From: CAWCAW01 sp963714125
Lineage (GTDB): Bacteria > Actinomycetota > Acidimicrobiia > Acidimicrobiales > UBA8190
Assembly: GCA_963714125.1 (NCBI GenBank)
Contig: OY970234.1
Location: 1,302,001 to 1,366,000, forward strand
Direction of reading: 5' to 3'
Length of the DNA stretch: 64,000 nt
Shown here piece after piece: positions 16,769 through 25,189 of this stretch. The notes beneath the pieces were generated by a model. The model searched no databases and was not told the DNA's origin. It saw nothing but the letters and a program-made list of their open reading frames with translations. Positions within the stretch are counted from its first letter, which is position 1. Each line of letters opens with the position of its first letter. The translations under genes were made by a program, and so were the position numbers.

Positions 16769-18478
16769 ATGCCACAAGTCGTAGGACTCGACATCGGGAC
16801 CAGCGCGGTTCGCGCCGCTGAACTGGACATGGGCCGGGGAATCCCGGCCTTGGTGGCCTTTGGCCAGGTGGGCCTGCCTCCGGGCACGGTCGTGGACGGC
16901 GAGGTGCGCGACATCTCGGCCATCTCCGATGCCATCGGGCGGTTGTGGCAGAACGGCAAGTTCACCTCCAAGTCCGTGGTCGTGGGTATCGCCGGGCTTC
17001 GTGCCATCACTCGCGAGCTTGACCTTCCTTATGTGCCTGATGACGAGGTCGACTCCGCCGTTCGGTTCCAATCCGAAGAGGTCATCCCGTTCCCGCCCGA
17101 CAAGACGATTCTCTCCGCACAGGTTCTCGCCGACTACAAGATGCCCGACGGCTCGACGGCACGCCGAGTATTGGTGGCCGCCGCCCACAACGAGCTTGTG
17201 GAAGGCGTCGTGGCCGCGGTCGAAGGCGCTGGTCTTCACGTCGAGGGCGTGGACCTCGTCTCCTCAGCCTTGGTGCGCGCCCTGGTGGACCGGGCCCATC
17301 TCTCAGAAAGCCCCGAAGCCATCGTCTCGGTGGGAGCGGGCTTGACGGTTGTGGTGGTCCACCAACGCGGCATGCCGCAGTTCGTCCGCACCATCGGTAC
17401 CGGAGGTAACGCATCGAGCGCGGCCATCGCTTCCGCGCTCGACCTTCCCTTGGTCGATGCCGAATCGGTCAAGCGCCGGCTCGGGGAGCACTTGCCTCAG
17501 GTGGAAGCGGCTGAACGCGCCGTGCAACCGTCGATCTTCGAGATCGTGACGGAGATCCGCAACTCCATCCAGTACTTCGCCACCTTGCCGGGACGAGAGC
17601 CCATCGCCCGAGTCCTGGTGACCGGCGGCGGCTCGCGCCTTCGGGGGCTCATCGAACAATTGCGCACGCAGGTGCGCATCCCTGTCGAGGCGGTCTCGCC
17701 GTTGGCACGCCTCGACCTCTCCAGTCTTGATCTCAACCCCGAACAGGCGCTGAGCATCGACCCCGTCCTAGCCGCTCCGATCGGCTTGGCTCTGCCTGAG
17801 CCCAACGGGTCGGTCAAGAAGTTCAACCTTGTCCCGCCGGAAGTTCTCAAGCGAAACTTCCAACGCAAGGTGGCGCATTACACCTTCATCGGCGCCGGCG
17901 TCGTGGCGGTGCTGATCCTTGGCGTCAGTGCGTGGCGGTATTTGTCCGTCCAGTCCGCCACCAGCAGCGTCAACGCCCTTAGTGCGTCCGTGGCCCAGTT
18001 CAATACGGAGATCCCAACCTTCGATAAGGCATTGGCCGCAGCCGATGAAGTCCGGGACACCAACGCGCATGTGACGAGCCTTGCCAGTGCCGCCGCCGAC
18101 TGGGGATCAGTATTCACCCAGCTCGACGCCAGCACACCGTCGGGCTTGGCCATTACCGGTTTGACCGGTACGGGGACAACGGTCAATGGAGCGACGTCGA
18201 GCGACTCAGGGGCTGCAGGGACTGCGACGCCGGGCGCCACCACAGCCAAGGGGGCCATCGGCAGCATGGTGCTCACCATCAGCGGCAGCTTCCCGGGAAC
18301 CGCCCACTTCTCACCGGTAGCCGAATGGATTGACAACATCTCCGGTGTGACCATGTTCAGCCCACCGGGCGTGTCATCGGTGACCAATACCCCGGTCGGT
18401 GCCAACACCACGGTGACATTCGAATCCAACGTGTCGCTCGGTCCTGACGCCAGCCTCGCCAAGAACGGAAACTCGTGA
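16769..18478 (+). CDS. PilM-PilN fusion protein of the pilus alignment complex
   Basis: Residues 1-345 are PilM: an actin-like ATPase fold starting VVGLDIGTSAVRAAELD, with VTGGGSRLRGLIEQL in the C-terminal lobe. From residue 350 it continues in frame as PilN: the short PilM-binding motif (KKFNLVPPEVL, equivalent to INLLP), a transmembrane helix at about 371-392, a coiled-coil-like stretch and a periplasm-type ferredoxin-like domain. In most bacteria PilM and PilN are separate proteins held together by exactly this motif. The fusion would tether them permanently. The following pilO starts in the stop codon of this gene. Confidence 0.9.
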   Translation: MPQVVGLDIGTSAVRAAELDMGRGIPALVAFGQVGLPPGTVVDGEVRDISAISDAIGRLWQNGKFTSKSVVVGIAGLRAITRELDLPYVPDDEVDSAVRFQSEEVIPFPPDKTILSAQVLADYKMPDGSTARRVLVAAAHNELVEGVVAAVEGAGLHVEGVDLVSSALVRALVDRAHLSESPEAIVSVGAGLTVVVVHQRGMPQFVRTIGTGGNASSAAIASALDLPLVDAESVKRRLGEHLPQVEAAERAVQPSIFEIVTEIRNSIQYFATLPGREPIARVLVTGGGSRLRGLIEQLRTQVRIPVEAVSPLARLDLSSLDLNPEQALSIDPVLAAPIGLALPEPNGSVKKFNLVPPEVLKRNFQRKVAHYTFIGAGVVAVLILGVSAWRYLSVQSATSSVNALSASVAQFNTEIPTFDKALAAADEVRDTNAHVTSLASAAADWGSVFTQLDASTPSGLAITGLTGTGTTVNGATSSDSGAAGTATPGATTAKGAIGSMVLTISGSFPGTAHFSPVAEWIDNISGVTMFSPPGVSSVTNTPVGANTTVTFESNVSLGPDASLAKNGNS

Positions 18479-19086
18479 TGGAACTCGTTACCAGATATCG
18501 CACGCCCGTCCTCACCGTCGTCGGTGTCATCGTGGCCGTCATCGTGGCCTACGCGGCATGGATCTCCCCCGAAGGGGCCAAACTCTCCAGCCTGCACGGC
18601 CGCCAGACTCAGCTGCAGGCCCAAGAGCTCCAGCTCCAAGCCGAGATCACCACCTTGCGTCACGACAAGGCGCAACTGGTCAGCAACTGCCAGCAGCTCG
18701 TCAAGGATCTCACCGAGATCCCCGGTTCCCCCAGTGTCGACAGTTTCTTGCAGCAGGTGACGCAACTAGCCGTGTCGAGCGGCGATCCCAACACACCGAG
18801 CATCAGCGTGACCAATGCCCCTCCGGGGGGAGGTACGGCCGGCGTGAGCGCGGTGGCCGTATCCCTTACCCTGACCGGTGACTTCGCACAGATGCGTTCC
18901 TTCATCCACGGTTTGGATGCATTCCCGCGCCTGTTCTCGGTGACGACAATCGGCGTGACCGGAGGTCCCGTGGCCGGGCCGGGCATCAGCCCGTCGTCCC
19001 CCGGGCCATACAACCTGACCTTGGCCGGAGACATCTTCTACACGACCGGCCAGCAGAACGTGTGCTCAGGCGCCACCGGCGCCTAG
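18478..19086 (+). CDS. pilO: PilO-like alignment-complex protein
   Basis: A 202-residue bitopic membrane protein: short cytoplasmic start, one hydrophobic helix (TVVGVIVAVIVAYAAWI), a Gln/Leu-rich coiled coil (about residues 38-80), then a small domain with alternating hydrophobics (VAVSLTLTGDFAQMRSFIHG) typical of PilO. PilO pairs with PilN to link the cytoplasmic motor to the pilus. The ATG at 18478 shares its first base with the TGA of pilMN, so translation is probably coupled. A GTG at 18475 is an alternative. No pilP or pilQ follows, as expected for a cell without an outer membrane. Confidence 0.85.
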   Translation: MELVTRYRTPVLTVVGVIVAVIVAYAAWISPEGAKLSSLHGRQTQLQAQELQLQAEITTLRHDKAQLVSNCQQLVKDLTEIPGSPSVDSFLQQVTQLAVSSGDPNTPSISVTNAPPGGGTAGVSAVAVSLTLTGDFAQMRSFIHGLDAFPRLFSVTTIGVTGGPVAGPGISPSSPGPYNLTLAGDIFYTTGQQNVCSGATGA

Positions 19087-19125
19087 CAGTTCTGCGTCTT
19101 CTGGGGAAGTCGGGTCTAAAGCTTT

Positions 19126-19140
19126 TCGGCCTGTTGCCGA
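19126..19140 (+). promoter_or_regulatory. hairpin upstream of the prepilin gene
   Basis: TCGGC and GCCGA pair around a 5-base loop 40 bp before the prepilin start. It could be a weak attenuator or processing site that separates the highly expressed pilin from the upstream operon. Confidence 0.25.
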
Positions 19141-19179
19141 TATCTATTCCGATAACCATTGCGCATTAAGGGAGGAAGC

Positions 19180-19869
19180 ATGCTCAAGTCCATTTCAACG
19201 CGCCTGCGTGACAAGCGCGTTGCTCAGTTGGAAGGCGAGGGGGTAGCCGAAGCTGGCTTCACCCTTATTGAATTGATGGTCGTCTTGCTGATCATCGCCA
19301 TCTTGCTCGCCATCGCCATCCCGACGTTCCTTGGGGTGACGGGGTCGGCCAACGACCGTGCGGCGCAGTCGAACCTGACCAACGCTCTGACCGAGGCGAA
19401 GGCCCTTTACCAAAATGGCCAGTCGTACGCTTCGGGAACGCTGCCGTTGAGTTCGTTCAATTCCTCTGCCCCGGAGTTCAGCTGGATCACGACCTCCGAC
19501 ACCACGCAGGGCGCCAATACGATCAGCATTCAGCCTGTCGACCTGACCGCCTCGGGTGACGGCGGCGGCATCATCCTGGCCACGTACTCGAAGACGGGCT
19601 TCTGCTGGTACACCGTCGACCTCGAGGCCACGCCGACCACGATTGCTAGTGACACCAACGACTTCAACCCGACCACTACCGGGACCGACGCCCAGATGAA
19701 CAACGCTGGCGCGGCCTTGACCACAGCCGGCGTGTATTACGCCAAGGCGCAGGTCTCCACGACTGCAGTGACCGGTAGCGTCGAAACAAGTTGCAACGCC
19801 GCCACGCCTCTCAGCAACACCGGTGGCTGGAAGTGGAACACCACGTACTCGAACGCCTCGACCGAGTAA
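19180..19869 (+). CDS. type IV prepilin (major pilin candidate)
   Basis: The protein has a 26-residue leader ending in Gly, followed by the classic class III signal FTLIELMVVLLIIAILLAIA, with the Glu at position +5 of the mature protein. Cleavage by the A24 peptidase encoded at 8922-9713 is expected after that Gly. The mature pilin of about 203 residues is Thr/Ser/Asn-rich. It carries only two cysteines (in GFCWYT and ETSCNA), probably a disulfide bounding the C-terminal loop. I chose ATG 19180 because AGGGAGGAAG lies just upstream; an in-frame ATG at 19159 has none. Being last in the locus with a strong ribosome-binding site and a terminator fits a main structural subunit. Confidence 0.93.
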   Translation: MLKSISTRLRDKRVAQLEGEGVAEAGFTLIELMVVLLIIAILLAIAIPTFLGVTGSANDRAAQSNLTNALTEAKALYQNGQSYASGTLPLSSFNSSAPEFSWITTSDTTQGANTISIQPVDLTASGDGGGIILATYSKTGFCWYTVDLEATPTTIASDTNDFNPTTTGTDAQMNNAGAALTTAGVYYAKAQVSTTAVTGSVETSCNAATPLSNTGGWKWNTTYSNASTE

Positions 19870-19881
19870 CGAGGCAGTTCG

Positions 19882-19900
19882 TCTCGCCCTTGCGGCGAGA
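19882..19900 (+). terminator. hairpin after the prepilin gene
   Basis: TCTCGCC and GGCGAGA form a perfect 7-bp stem with a 5-base loop, 12 bp after the prepilin stop, followed by AAG rather than a T run. With the next hairpin it probably ends or stabilises the pilin mRNA. Confidence 0.5.
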
Positions 19901-19910
19901 AAGTGAAACG

Positions 19911-19942
19911 GCAGTGGCTCCCGTTACGGCGGGGGCCACTGC
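19911..19942. terminator. second hairpin between convergent prepilin and carboxyltransferase genes
   Basis: GCAGTGGC and GCCACTGC form an 8-bp outer stem, with an inner CCG/CGG pairing. It stands 19 bp before the stop of the convergent carboxyltransferase gene and could serve both strands. Confidence 0.5.
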
Positions 19943-19960
19943 TGCGTCTGGGCCCGGTTA

Positions 19961-21352
19961 TTACATGGGCCCGGCTTCGTGCTTACGCCCCACCAGGTGC
20001 TCGCGACGGGTCGCCAGTTGGTCAAGGCAGCGGTGGATCACGGCGCGTGTCTCCTGCGGGTCGATCACGGCATCGACGAAACCGCGTTCGGCGGCCACCC
20101 ACGGGGTGAGCAGCTCCTCGCTGTAATGCTTTTCGAGAGCGACCCGTTCTTCGGGTGAGGCGTTGCGCCCCAAGATCTGCACGGCCCCTTGGGCGCCCAT
20201 GACGGCGATCTCTGCGCACGGCCACGCCAGACAGATGTCGTTGCCGATGCCTTTGGAATCCATGACGATGTAGGCCCCGCCGTAGGCCTTGCGCATGATG
20301 AGGCATAAGCGCGGCACGGTGGCCTCCGCGTAGGCAAAGGCGAGCTCGGCGCCGTGGCGGATCATCCCCCGCCATTCGAGGTCTTTGCCGGGAAGGAATC
20401 CGGGCGTGTCCACCATGGTCACGATGGGAAGGTTGAAGGCGTCACAAAAGCGGACGAACCGGGCGCCTTTTTGGGAGGCGACGATGTCGAGCGTGCCGGC
20501 CATGGCGCGCGGCTGGTTGGCCACAATGCCCACTGGCATCCCTCCGATGATCGACAACGCCGTGACGAGCTGAGGGGCGAAGCCGGCCCGCAGCTCGAGG
20601 AAGTCTCCGTCATCGGCGATCGACGTGATTACGTCGCGCACGTCATACGACGCTGTGGCGGCGGCGGGGATCACGGACTCCAGTTCGGGGGTCAGGCGTT
20701 CGACGTCGTCGTCACAATCGAAGGTGGGGGCCTCGGCGTCGGTGTGGTCGGGGAGATAGGCGAGCACGGCGCCCAGCAGCTCTAACGCATGCTCGGGATT
20801 CTCGGCCGCCAAGGCGCACAGCCCGCTGGAGGTGGCGTGCATCGGCGTGCCCCCGAGCTCGTGCAGGCTGACGTGGATACCGGTGAAGGTCTCCACTGCA
20901 TCGGGTCCCGACAAAAAGGCGAAAGCATCCGGGGTCATCACCGTCACGTCCGCCATGCCGAGCAACAACGCCGGTCCCGATAGCGCTGGTCCGGTCACGG
21001 CCGCCAATACGGGAACAGTCCCCGAACACGCCGCCACCGCAGCCGCCGCCTCGCCCCACCCGTGCAGGGCATGCACGCCGTCGTTGACGTCGGAGCCCGA
21101 TGACGCCATCACGAGAACCAAAGGCAAGCGTTGGGCACGGGCCAGACGAGCCGCCGTGGCCAAGGTGGCGCCGTCGTCTCGGGTGAGCGCGCCGCGGTGC
21201 TGACCGGAAGCGGATCTCGCCATGACGACGTCGCGGCCGCCGAGAACCTCCACTGAGGCTCGCACGGTGCCGGGCACGTGGGCCCGTAACGCCAGCGTGG
21301 TGCTCGAGCCATGCGTATCCCCAGACCTATCCGCCTCGGATAAAGGCTGCAC
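19961..21352 (-). CDS. acyl-CoA carboxylase carboxyltransferase-type protein
   Basis: Member of the crotonase-fold carboxyltransferase family (beta subunit of acetyl/propionyl-CoA carboxylases). The C-terminal half is well conserved: PVGIVANQPRAMAGTLD, FCDAFNLPIVTMVDTPGFLPG, then RKAYGGAYIVMDSKGIG. This part binds acyl-CoA and carboxybiotin. The N-terminal half is recognisable (VLAAVTGPALSGPALLLGMAD) but short and diverged. Biotin carboxylase and BCCP partners are not in the window. The start is unclear: GTG 21352 leaves 463 residues; GTG 21373 and GTG 21439 are in frame, the last within 10 bp of the divergent dehydrogenase start. Confidence 0.85.
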   Translation of the reverse strand: MQPLSEADRSGDTHGSSTTLALRAHVPGTVRASVEVLGGRDVVMARSASGQHRGALTRDDGATLATAARLARAQRLPLVLVMASSGSDVNDGVHALHGWGEAAAAVAACSGTVPVLAAVTGPALSGPALLLGMADVTVMTPDAFAFLSGPDAVETFTGIHVSLHELGGTPMHATSSGLCALAAENPEHALELLGAVLAYLPDHTDAEAPTFDCDDDVERLTPELESVIPAAATASYDVRDVITSIADDGDFLELRAGFAPQLVTALSIIGGMPVGIVANQPRAMAGTLDIVASQKGARFVRFCDAFNLPIVTMVDTPGFLPGKDLEWRGMIRHGAELAFAYAEATVPRLCLIMRKAYGGAYIVMDSKGIGNDICLAWPCAEIAVMGAQGAVQILGRNASPEERVALEKHYSEELLTPWVAAERGFVDAVIDPQETRAVIHRCLDQLATRREHLVGRKHEAGPM

Positions 21353-21448
21353 AGGAGCAGGGGGCAGTGGCACCGGGGCCCATGGTAAGCGCCCGGAGCG
21401 GGCGGGGCCTGGCCAGGGGTCCGGGACTCCATGTGTCACGATCTCTGC

Positions 21449-22504
21449 GTGCGCGCCTGTGTCATGAGAGAGGGCCGGTTGGTGGTCGACGAAGTGGCCG
21501 ACCCCCGCCCCGAGACCGGCCAGGTCCTGGTGCGCATCTTGGCCTGCGGGATCTGCGGATCGGACCTCCACTTCCTGCGTCATGGCGAGCAGATGGTGCG
21601 CATCACCGAAGCCATGTTGCCGTCGCTCGGACCCAACCCGGCGGCGGTGCCCTTTGTCGACCTGTCACGCGACATCGTCATGGGACATGAATTCTGTGCC
21701 GAGGTCCTCGAACTTGGTCCCGACACCGATGGACCGGCCATCGGCCAGCGTGTGGTGTCGCTGCCGGTGTTGTTGTCGTCCACCGGTCTGCATCAACTTG
21801 CCTACAACAACGACTACCCGGGTGGGTACGCCGAGTACATGTTGCTGGCGGCTCCCCTCGCCCTCGCCGTGCCCAACGGTCTCGACACGGCGCGTGCCGC
21901 GCTCACCGAGCCGCTGGCGGTGGGCATGCACGCCGTGGCCAAGTCGGGTGCCCAGGCCGGCGACGCCGCGGTCGTGGTGGGGTGTGGTCCGGTGGGTCTG
22001 GCCGTGATCGCGGCGTTAACGCTCATCGGGGTGGAACCGATCGTGGCGTGCGATCTGTCGCCGGCTCGCCGCGCCTTGGCATTGCGCATGGGAGCGGCGG
22101 AAGTCGTCGACCCTGGTGTCGAGCCGGTTGTCGACGCGTGGCGCCGCACCGACGGGCAACGGCGGCCGTTGGTGGCCTTTGAGGCCGTCGGGGTGCCCGG
22201 CATGATCCAGCAACTCTTGGCCGCCGTGCCCATGGGCACCCGAGTGACCGTCGTCGGTGTATGCATGGAGCCCGACGAGATCGTCCCTTTCTACGCCATC
22301 GCCAAAGAGCTCTCGTTGCAGTTCGCACTGGCCTACACGCCGCAGGAATTCGCTGGCGCGTTGCGCGCCATCGCCGAGGGCGAAGTGGACGTGGGCTCCA
22401 TGGTGACCTCGACGGTCAACCTCGACGGGGTGCCTGCCGCGTTCGAGGCGCTGGGCCATCCCGATGAGCACTGCAAGATCCTGGTGGAGCCGTCGTCGAG
22501 GTGA
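21449..22504 (+). CDS. zinc-dependent medium-chain dehydrogenase
   Basis: MDR-superfamily alcohol/polyol-type dehydrogenase of 351 residues. The catalytic zinc site begins with CGICGSDLHFLRHG, followed by GHEFCAEVLELG. The Rossmann fold shows VVVGCGPVGLAVIAAL for NAD(P) binding. The four-cysteine structural zinc lobe found in many family members is absent. The substrate is unknown. GTG 21449 gives the standard start (RACVMREGRLVVDE); ATG 21431 and 21464 are alternatives. The stop overlaps the next gene by 4 bp. Confidence 0.88.
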   Translation: MRACVMREGRLVVDEVADPRPETGQVLVRILACGICGSDLHFLRHGEQMVRITEAMLPSLGPNPAAVPFVDLSRDIVMGHEFCAEVLELGPDTDGPAIGQRVVSLPVLLSSTGLHQLAYNNDYPGGYAEYMLLAAPLALAVPNGLDTARAALTEPLAVGMHAVAKSGAQAGDAAVVVGCGPVGLAVIAALTLIGVEPIVACDLSPARRALALRMGAAEVVDPGVEPVVDAWRRTDGQRRPLVAFEAVGVPGMIQQLLAAVPMGTRVTVVGVCMEPDEIVPFYAIAKELSLQFALAYTPQEFAGALRAIAEGEVDVGSMVTSTVNLDGVPAAFEALGHPDEHCKILVEPSSR

Positions 22505-23679
22505 CAGGGGCGGCGGGGGAGCGGTCCTCATCAACGCCGACTCCGGCGGCAGCGCCGGCGCAGCTCCCGCCCGTGGTAGCAGCGGCGCCGTCTGCCCAGA
22601 CCCCGGCCATAGAAGCCGAGCCGTCGTCCTCGATGCGACGTTGGTGGCCTTGGCTTAAATTCGTCGTCGGCTTGGCCTTGGCGGTGCTGGCGCTGTGGGC
22701 GCTGTCCTCCCAACGCGGCGAGTTGGCCGGGGCCACCGGTTACCTGGCTCGCATTCGTTGGGGGTGGGTAGTTGCCGCCACCGTGGCGGAAACCGGGTCG
22801 CTGGTGGCGTTTGCCGTCATGCAGCAGCGCCTGCTCCAAGCCGGCCGCGTCAAGATGCCGCTCCGACGGATGACGGGAGTGACGCTGGCCGCCACCGCCA
22901 TCGCCAACTCCATGCCCGCCGGTCCCGTGGTGTCATCGGTGTTCGCCTACCGGCAGTACCGACGCAGCGGTGCCGACGAAGGATTGTCGGCGTGGACGTT
23001 GATGGCCGTATTCGTGGCCGCGTCGGTCAGCTTGGCGGCGGTGGCCGCCATCGGGGTGGCCGTCGCCGGGGCTGAGGGAGCGTCAGCGGACCTGGTGGGG
23101 GTCACCGCCGGCGTGTTCGTGCTGGCCATGGGCTTTGGGTACCTCTTCTTACAGCGGCGCGCCTTGGCCTGGGTGATCACGTCGTTGGTTGCCGAGAGCC
23201 AACGGCGGCTGCGCTGGCCGCGCGGCGAGCGCACCCAGCGGATCGACGTCTTTGTGACCCGCATCACCAGCGTGCATTTGCCGGCCCGGTTGGCGACCTC
23301 TGCCGTGAGCTGGGGTGTGGCCAACTGGCTGCTCGACTGCGGGTGCCTGGCCTTGGCATTCTCGGCCGTGGGCGTGGGCGTCCCCTGGAAGGGTCTGTTG
23401 CTCGCCTACGGCGCCGGCCAACTCGCCGCCAACCTGCCGATAACGCCCGGCGGTCTAGGGGTGGTGGAGGGGAGCTTGACCATTGCGTTGGTCTACTTCG
23501 GCGGGTCCAACACCTCGACGGTGGCTGCCGTATTGCTGTATCGCATCTTGAGCTTCTGGCTCGAACTGCCCATCGGGTGGTCGGTGTGGGGCTGGTTCGC
23601 TTGGACCGGACGACACCAGCCGTCCGACCTGGAGATGTTGATCGCCCCCGACACCGTGGCCGAAGTGGTGGCCGGGTGA
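22501..23679 (+). CDS. YbhN/AglD-type (UPF0104) flippase-like membrane protein
   Basis: A 392-residue polytopic membrane protein of the lysylphosphatidylglycerol synthase transmembrane-domain family. Typical segments are SMPAGPVVSSVFAYRQYRR and the glycine-rich NLPITPGGLGVVEGSLT, followed by LLYRILSFWLELPIGW. The soluble aminoacyltransferase domain of MprF is missing, so this is a membrane-only member whose role (lipid flipping or glycolipid assembly) is unsettled. The first 40 residues are a Pro/Ala-rich cytoplasmic extension. GTG 22501 overlaps the upstream stop, and the next gene starts in its own stop, forming a tight three-gene unit. Confidence 0.85.
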   Translation: MTGAAGERSSSTPTPAAAPAQLPPVVAAAPSAQTPAIEAEPSSSMRRWWPWLKFVVGLALAVLALWALSSQRGELAGATGYLARIRWGWVVAATVAETGSLVAFAVMQQRLLQAGRVKMPLRRMTGVTLAATAIANSMPAGPVVSSVFAYRQYRRSGADEGLSAWTLMAVFVAASVSLAAVAAIGVAVAGAEGASADLVGVTAGVFVLAMGFGYLFLQRRALAWVITSLVAESQRRLRWPRGERTQRIDVFVTRITSVHLPARLATSAVSWGVANWLLDCGCLALAFSAVGVGVPWKGLLLAYGAGQLAANLPITPGGLGVVEGSLTIALVYFGGSNTSTVAAVLLYRILSFWLELPIGWSVWGWFAWTGRHQPSDLEMLIAPDTVAEVVAG

Positions 23680-24173
23680 GGCGCGTCCTGGTCATCGTTG
23701 GCGTGCTGGCCATGGTGGCGGGATTGAGCGCGGCGTGCACCTCGGCGCGCGACACGTTGGGCACCAACTCCAGTCCGTGTTTCGAAGCGTTGCCGGTGGC
23801 CAAGGCGGCCGTGCACGGTCGAGGCACCTTCGCCGGGACCAGGCTGTTGTCCGCCGCCACGGTGGCGAAACACCAACGCATGTTTCAGGCCATCACGGGC
23901 CGGGCCCACGTGCGAGTGCGCGACGTGTGCCTGGTGTCCTATACCGGGACGTTCGACGCGTTGGACGTCAACGCGCTGTTGCGAGCCCCGCCCAACGGCG
24001 GCGTGGGCCACTTCGCGGTGGTGGTGGTATCGCGCAACACCAACAAGTTGCTGGGCACATTCATCCTCGCTTCCGAACCGGTGCGCTTTCGCCACCTGGC
24101 CTTAGGTGTGTCAGACGGGCGGGGAGGCCGGGGGGTCGCCGTTGCCGGGGGGCTCGACCAAGTCATCAGGTAG
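23676..24173 (+). CDS. small lipoprotein of unknown function
   Basis: A 165-residue protein whose N-terminus (RRVLVIVGVLAMVAGLSAAC) is a lipoprotein signal ending in the lipobox LSAAC, so it should be anchored to the outer face of the membrane. The rest has two further cysteines (SSPCFEAL and RDVCLVSY) that may form a disulfide, and no family I recognise. GTG 23676 overlaps the stop of the YbhN-like gene. The 3' end overlaps the convergent CtaG gene by 63 bp. Confidence 0.75.
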   Translation: MRRVLVIVGVLAMVAGLSAACTSARDTLGTNSSPCFEALPVAKAAVHGRGTFAGTRLLSAATVAKHQRMFQAITGRAHVRVRDVCLVSYTGTFDALDVNALLRAPPNGGVGHFAVVVVSRNTNKLLGTFILASEPVRFRHLALGVSDGRGGRGVAVAGGLDQVIR

Positions 24174-25139
24174 CGGCTCGGCGGTCGGGGCGAAGAAGCC
24201 CTCAGGCGCCCATCCCGATGACGGTGGACGAAACAGCCCGCGCGGCCCCGAACGCTGATGGCGACGACGGGTTGTGCCCTGTGCCTCGAGCGCTTCGGCG
24301 CGCGCGGCGCGCTGGAGGTGGCGCTCGGCGTCGGCCCAGGTGAGCACGCCCGGGTCGACCCCTTCGGTGTCGGCCTGATGGGCACGCGACAGCGCCATCC
24401 ACGCCACGGTCCACAACACCGGCAACGTGGCCACCTTGGCGACGACGCCGGCCAACTCCTGGTCACCGACCGCCGACATGCCGATGACTCCGTGCGCGTC
24501 GGCGAACGCCGCATACAGCGGGTGGCGGGCGAAGATGAAGATCACCGACGGGAACCCCGGCAAGATAGACTGGACGAAGAGGTAGGCGGCCATGCCGACG
24601 GGTTGTGGTCGCGACGCTCCGGGGATATTGCCGAGAACCGGGCCCCACAACACGACGCCGCCGAGAAGCAGCAAGACGTCGAAGACCCCCCGTACCACCG
24701 ACGATGCGCCTTGAGCGGCCACGGCTGGGCTCAGCAGTGTCCCCCACGCGATGGCGGTGAAGACGACGATGGCCACCACGGGACGCGTCACGCTTTGGAG
24801 CACGGCGTCCACCTTGGGTGCCTTGGTCAGATCGGCCAGTACCGCCGCGGGGCTGGCCATGAGCAGCAGCGGGGCCACCACCAAGATGAGCAGCAGGCGC
24901 TGCACCAGTAGGGCCGTGAGTGACCAATGGGCGGCCAGATCGGCGACTGGCCATGTGAGGGCCAGCGCCAGAGACACGAGCGCGGCGACGAGGTACCAGC
25001 GCTGGCGTGCGGTGGGCAGGGCCTGGCGTCCCCGGGACCGGGCCACGGCGCGCACGGACAGCACGTAGGCAGCCGCCACCGCCACCACCGACAGATAGGC
25101 GGGGATGTGGAGGTGAAACGCCCACGGGTGCGTTCTCAT
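24111..25139 (-). CDS. CtaG-type cytochrome c oxidase assembly protein
   Basis: Polytopic membrane protein of the caa3-type CtaG family (Bacillus/actinobacterial type), involved in copper delivery or assembly of cytochrome oxidase. Family features are the N-terminal WAFHLHIPAYLSVV, the helix pair around WPVADLAAHWSLTALLVQRLLLI, and PLLLMASPAAVL. A Pro/Arg-rich cytoplasmic tail of about 80 residues follows the last helix. ATG 25139 has GGTGGG upstream; a GTG at 25169 is an alternative. It diverges from the PafB-like regulator. Confidence 0.88.
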   Translation of the reverse strand: MRTHPWAFHLHIPAYLSVVAVAAAYVLSVRAVARSRGRQALPTARQRWYLVAALVSLALALTWPVADLAAHWSLTALLVQRLLLILVVAPLLLMASPAAVLADLTKAPKVDAVLQSVTRPVVAIVVFTAIAWGTLLSPAVAAQGASSVVRGVFDVLLLLGGVVLWGPVLGNIPGASRPQPVGMAAYLFVQSILPGFPSVIFIFARHPLYAAFADAHGVIGMSAVGDQELAGVVAKVATLPVLWTVAWMALSRAHQADTEGVDPGVLTWADAERHLQRAARAEALEAQGTTRRRHQRSGPRGLFRPPSSGWAPEGFFAPTAEPLPDDLVEPPGNGDPPASPPV

Positions 25140-25189
25140 CGAGGCCCACCTGGGCCGAGCCTCGGGCACTGGCGCCTACGCTGATCCCG

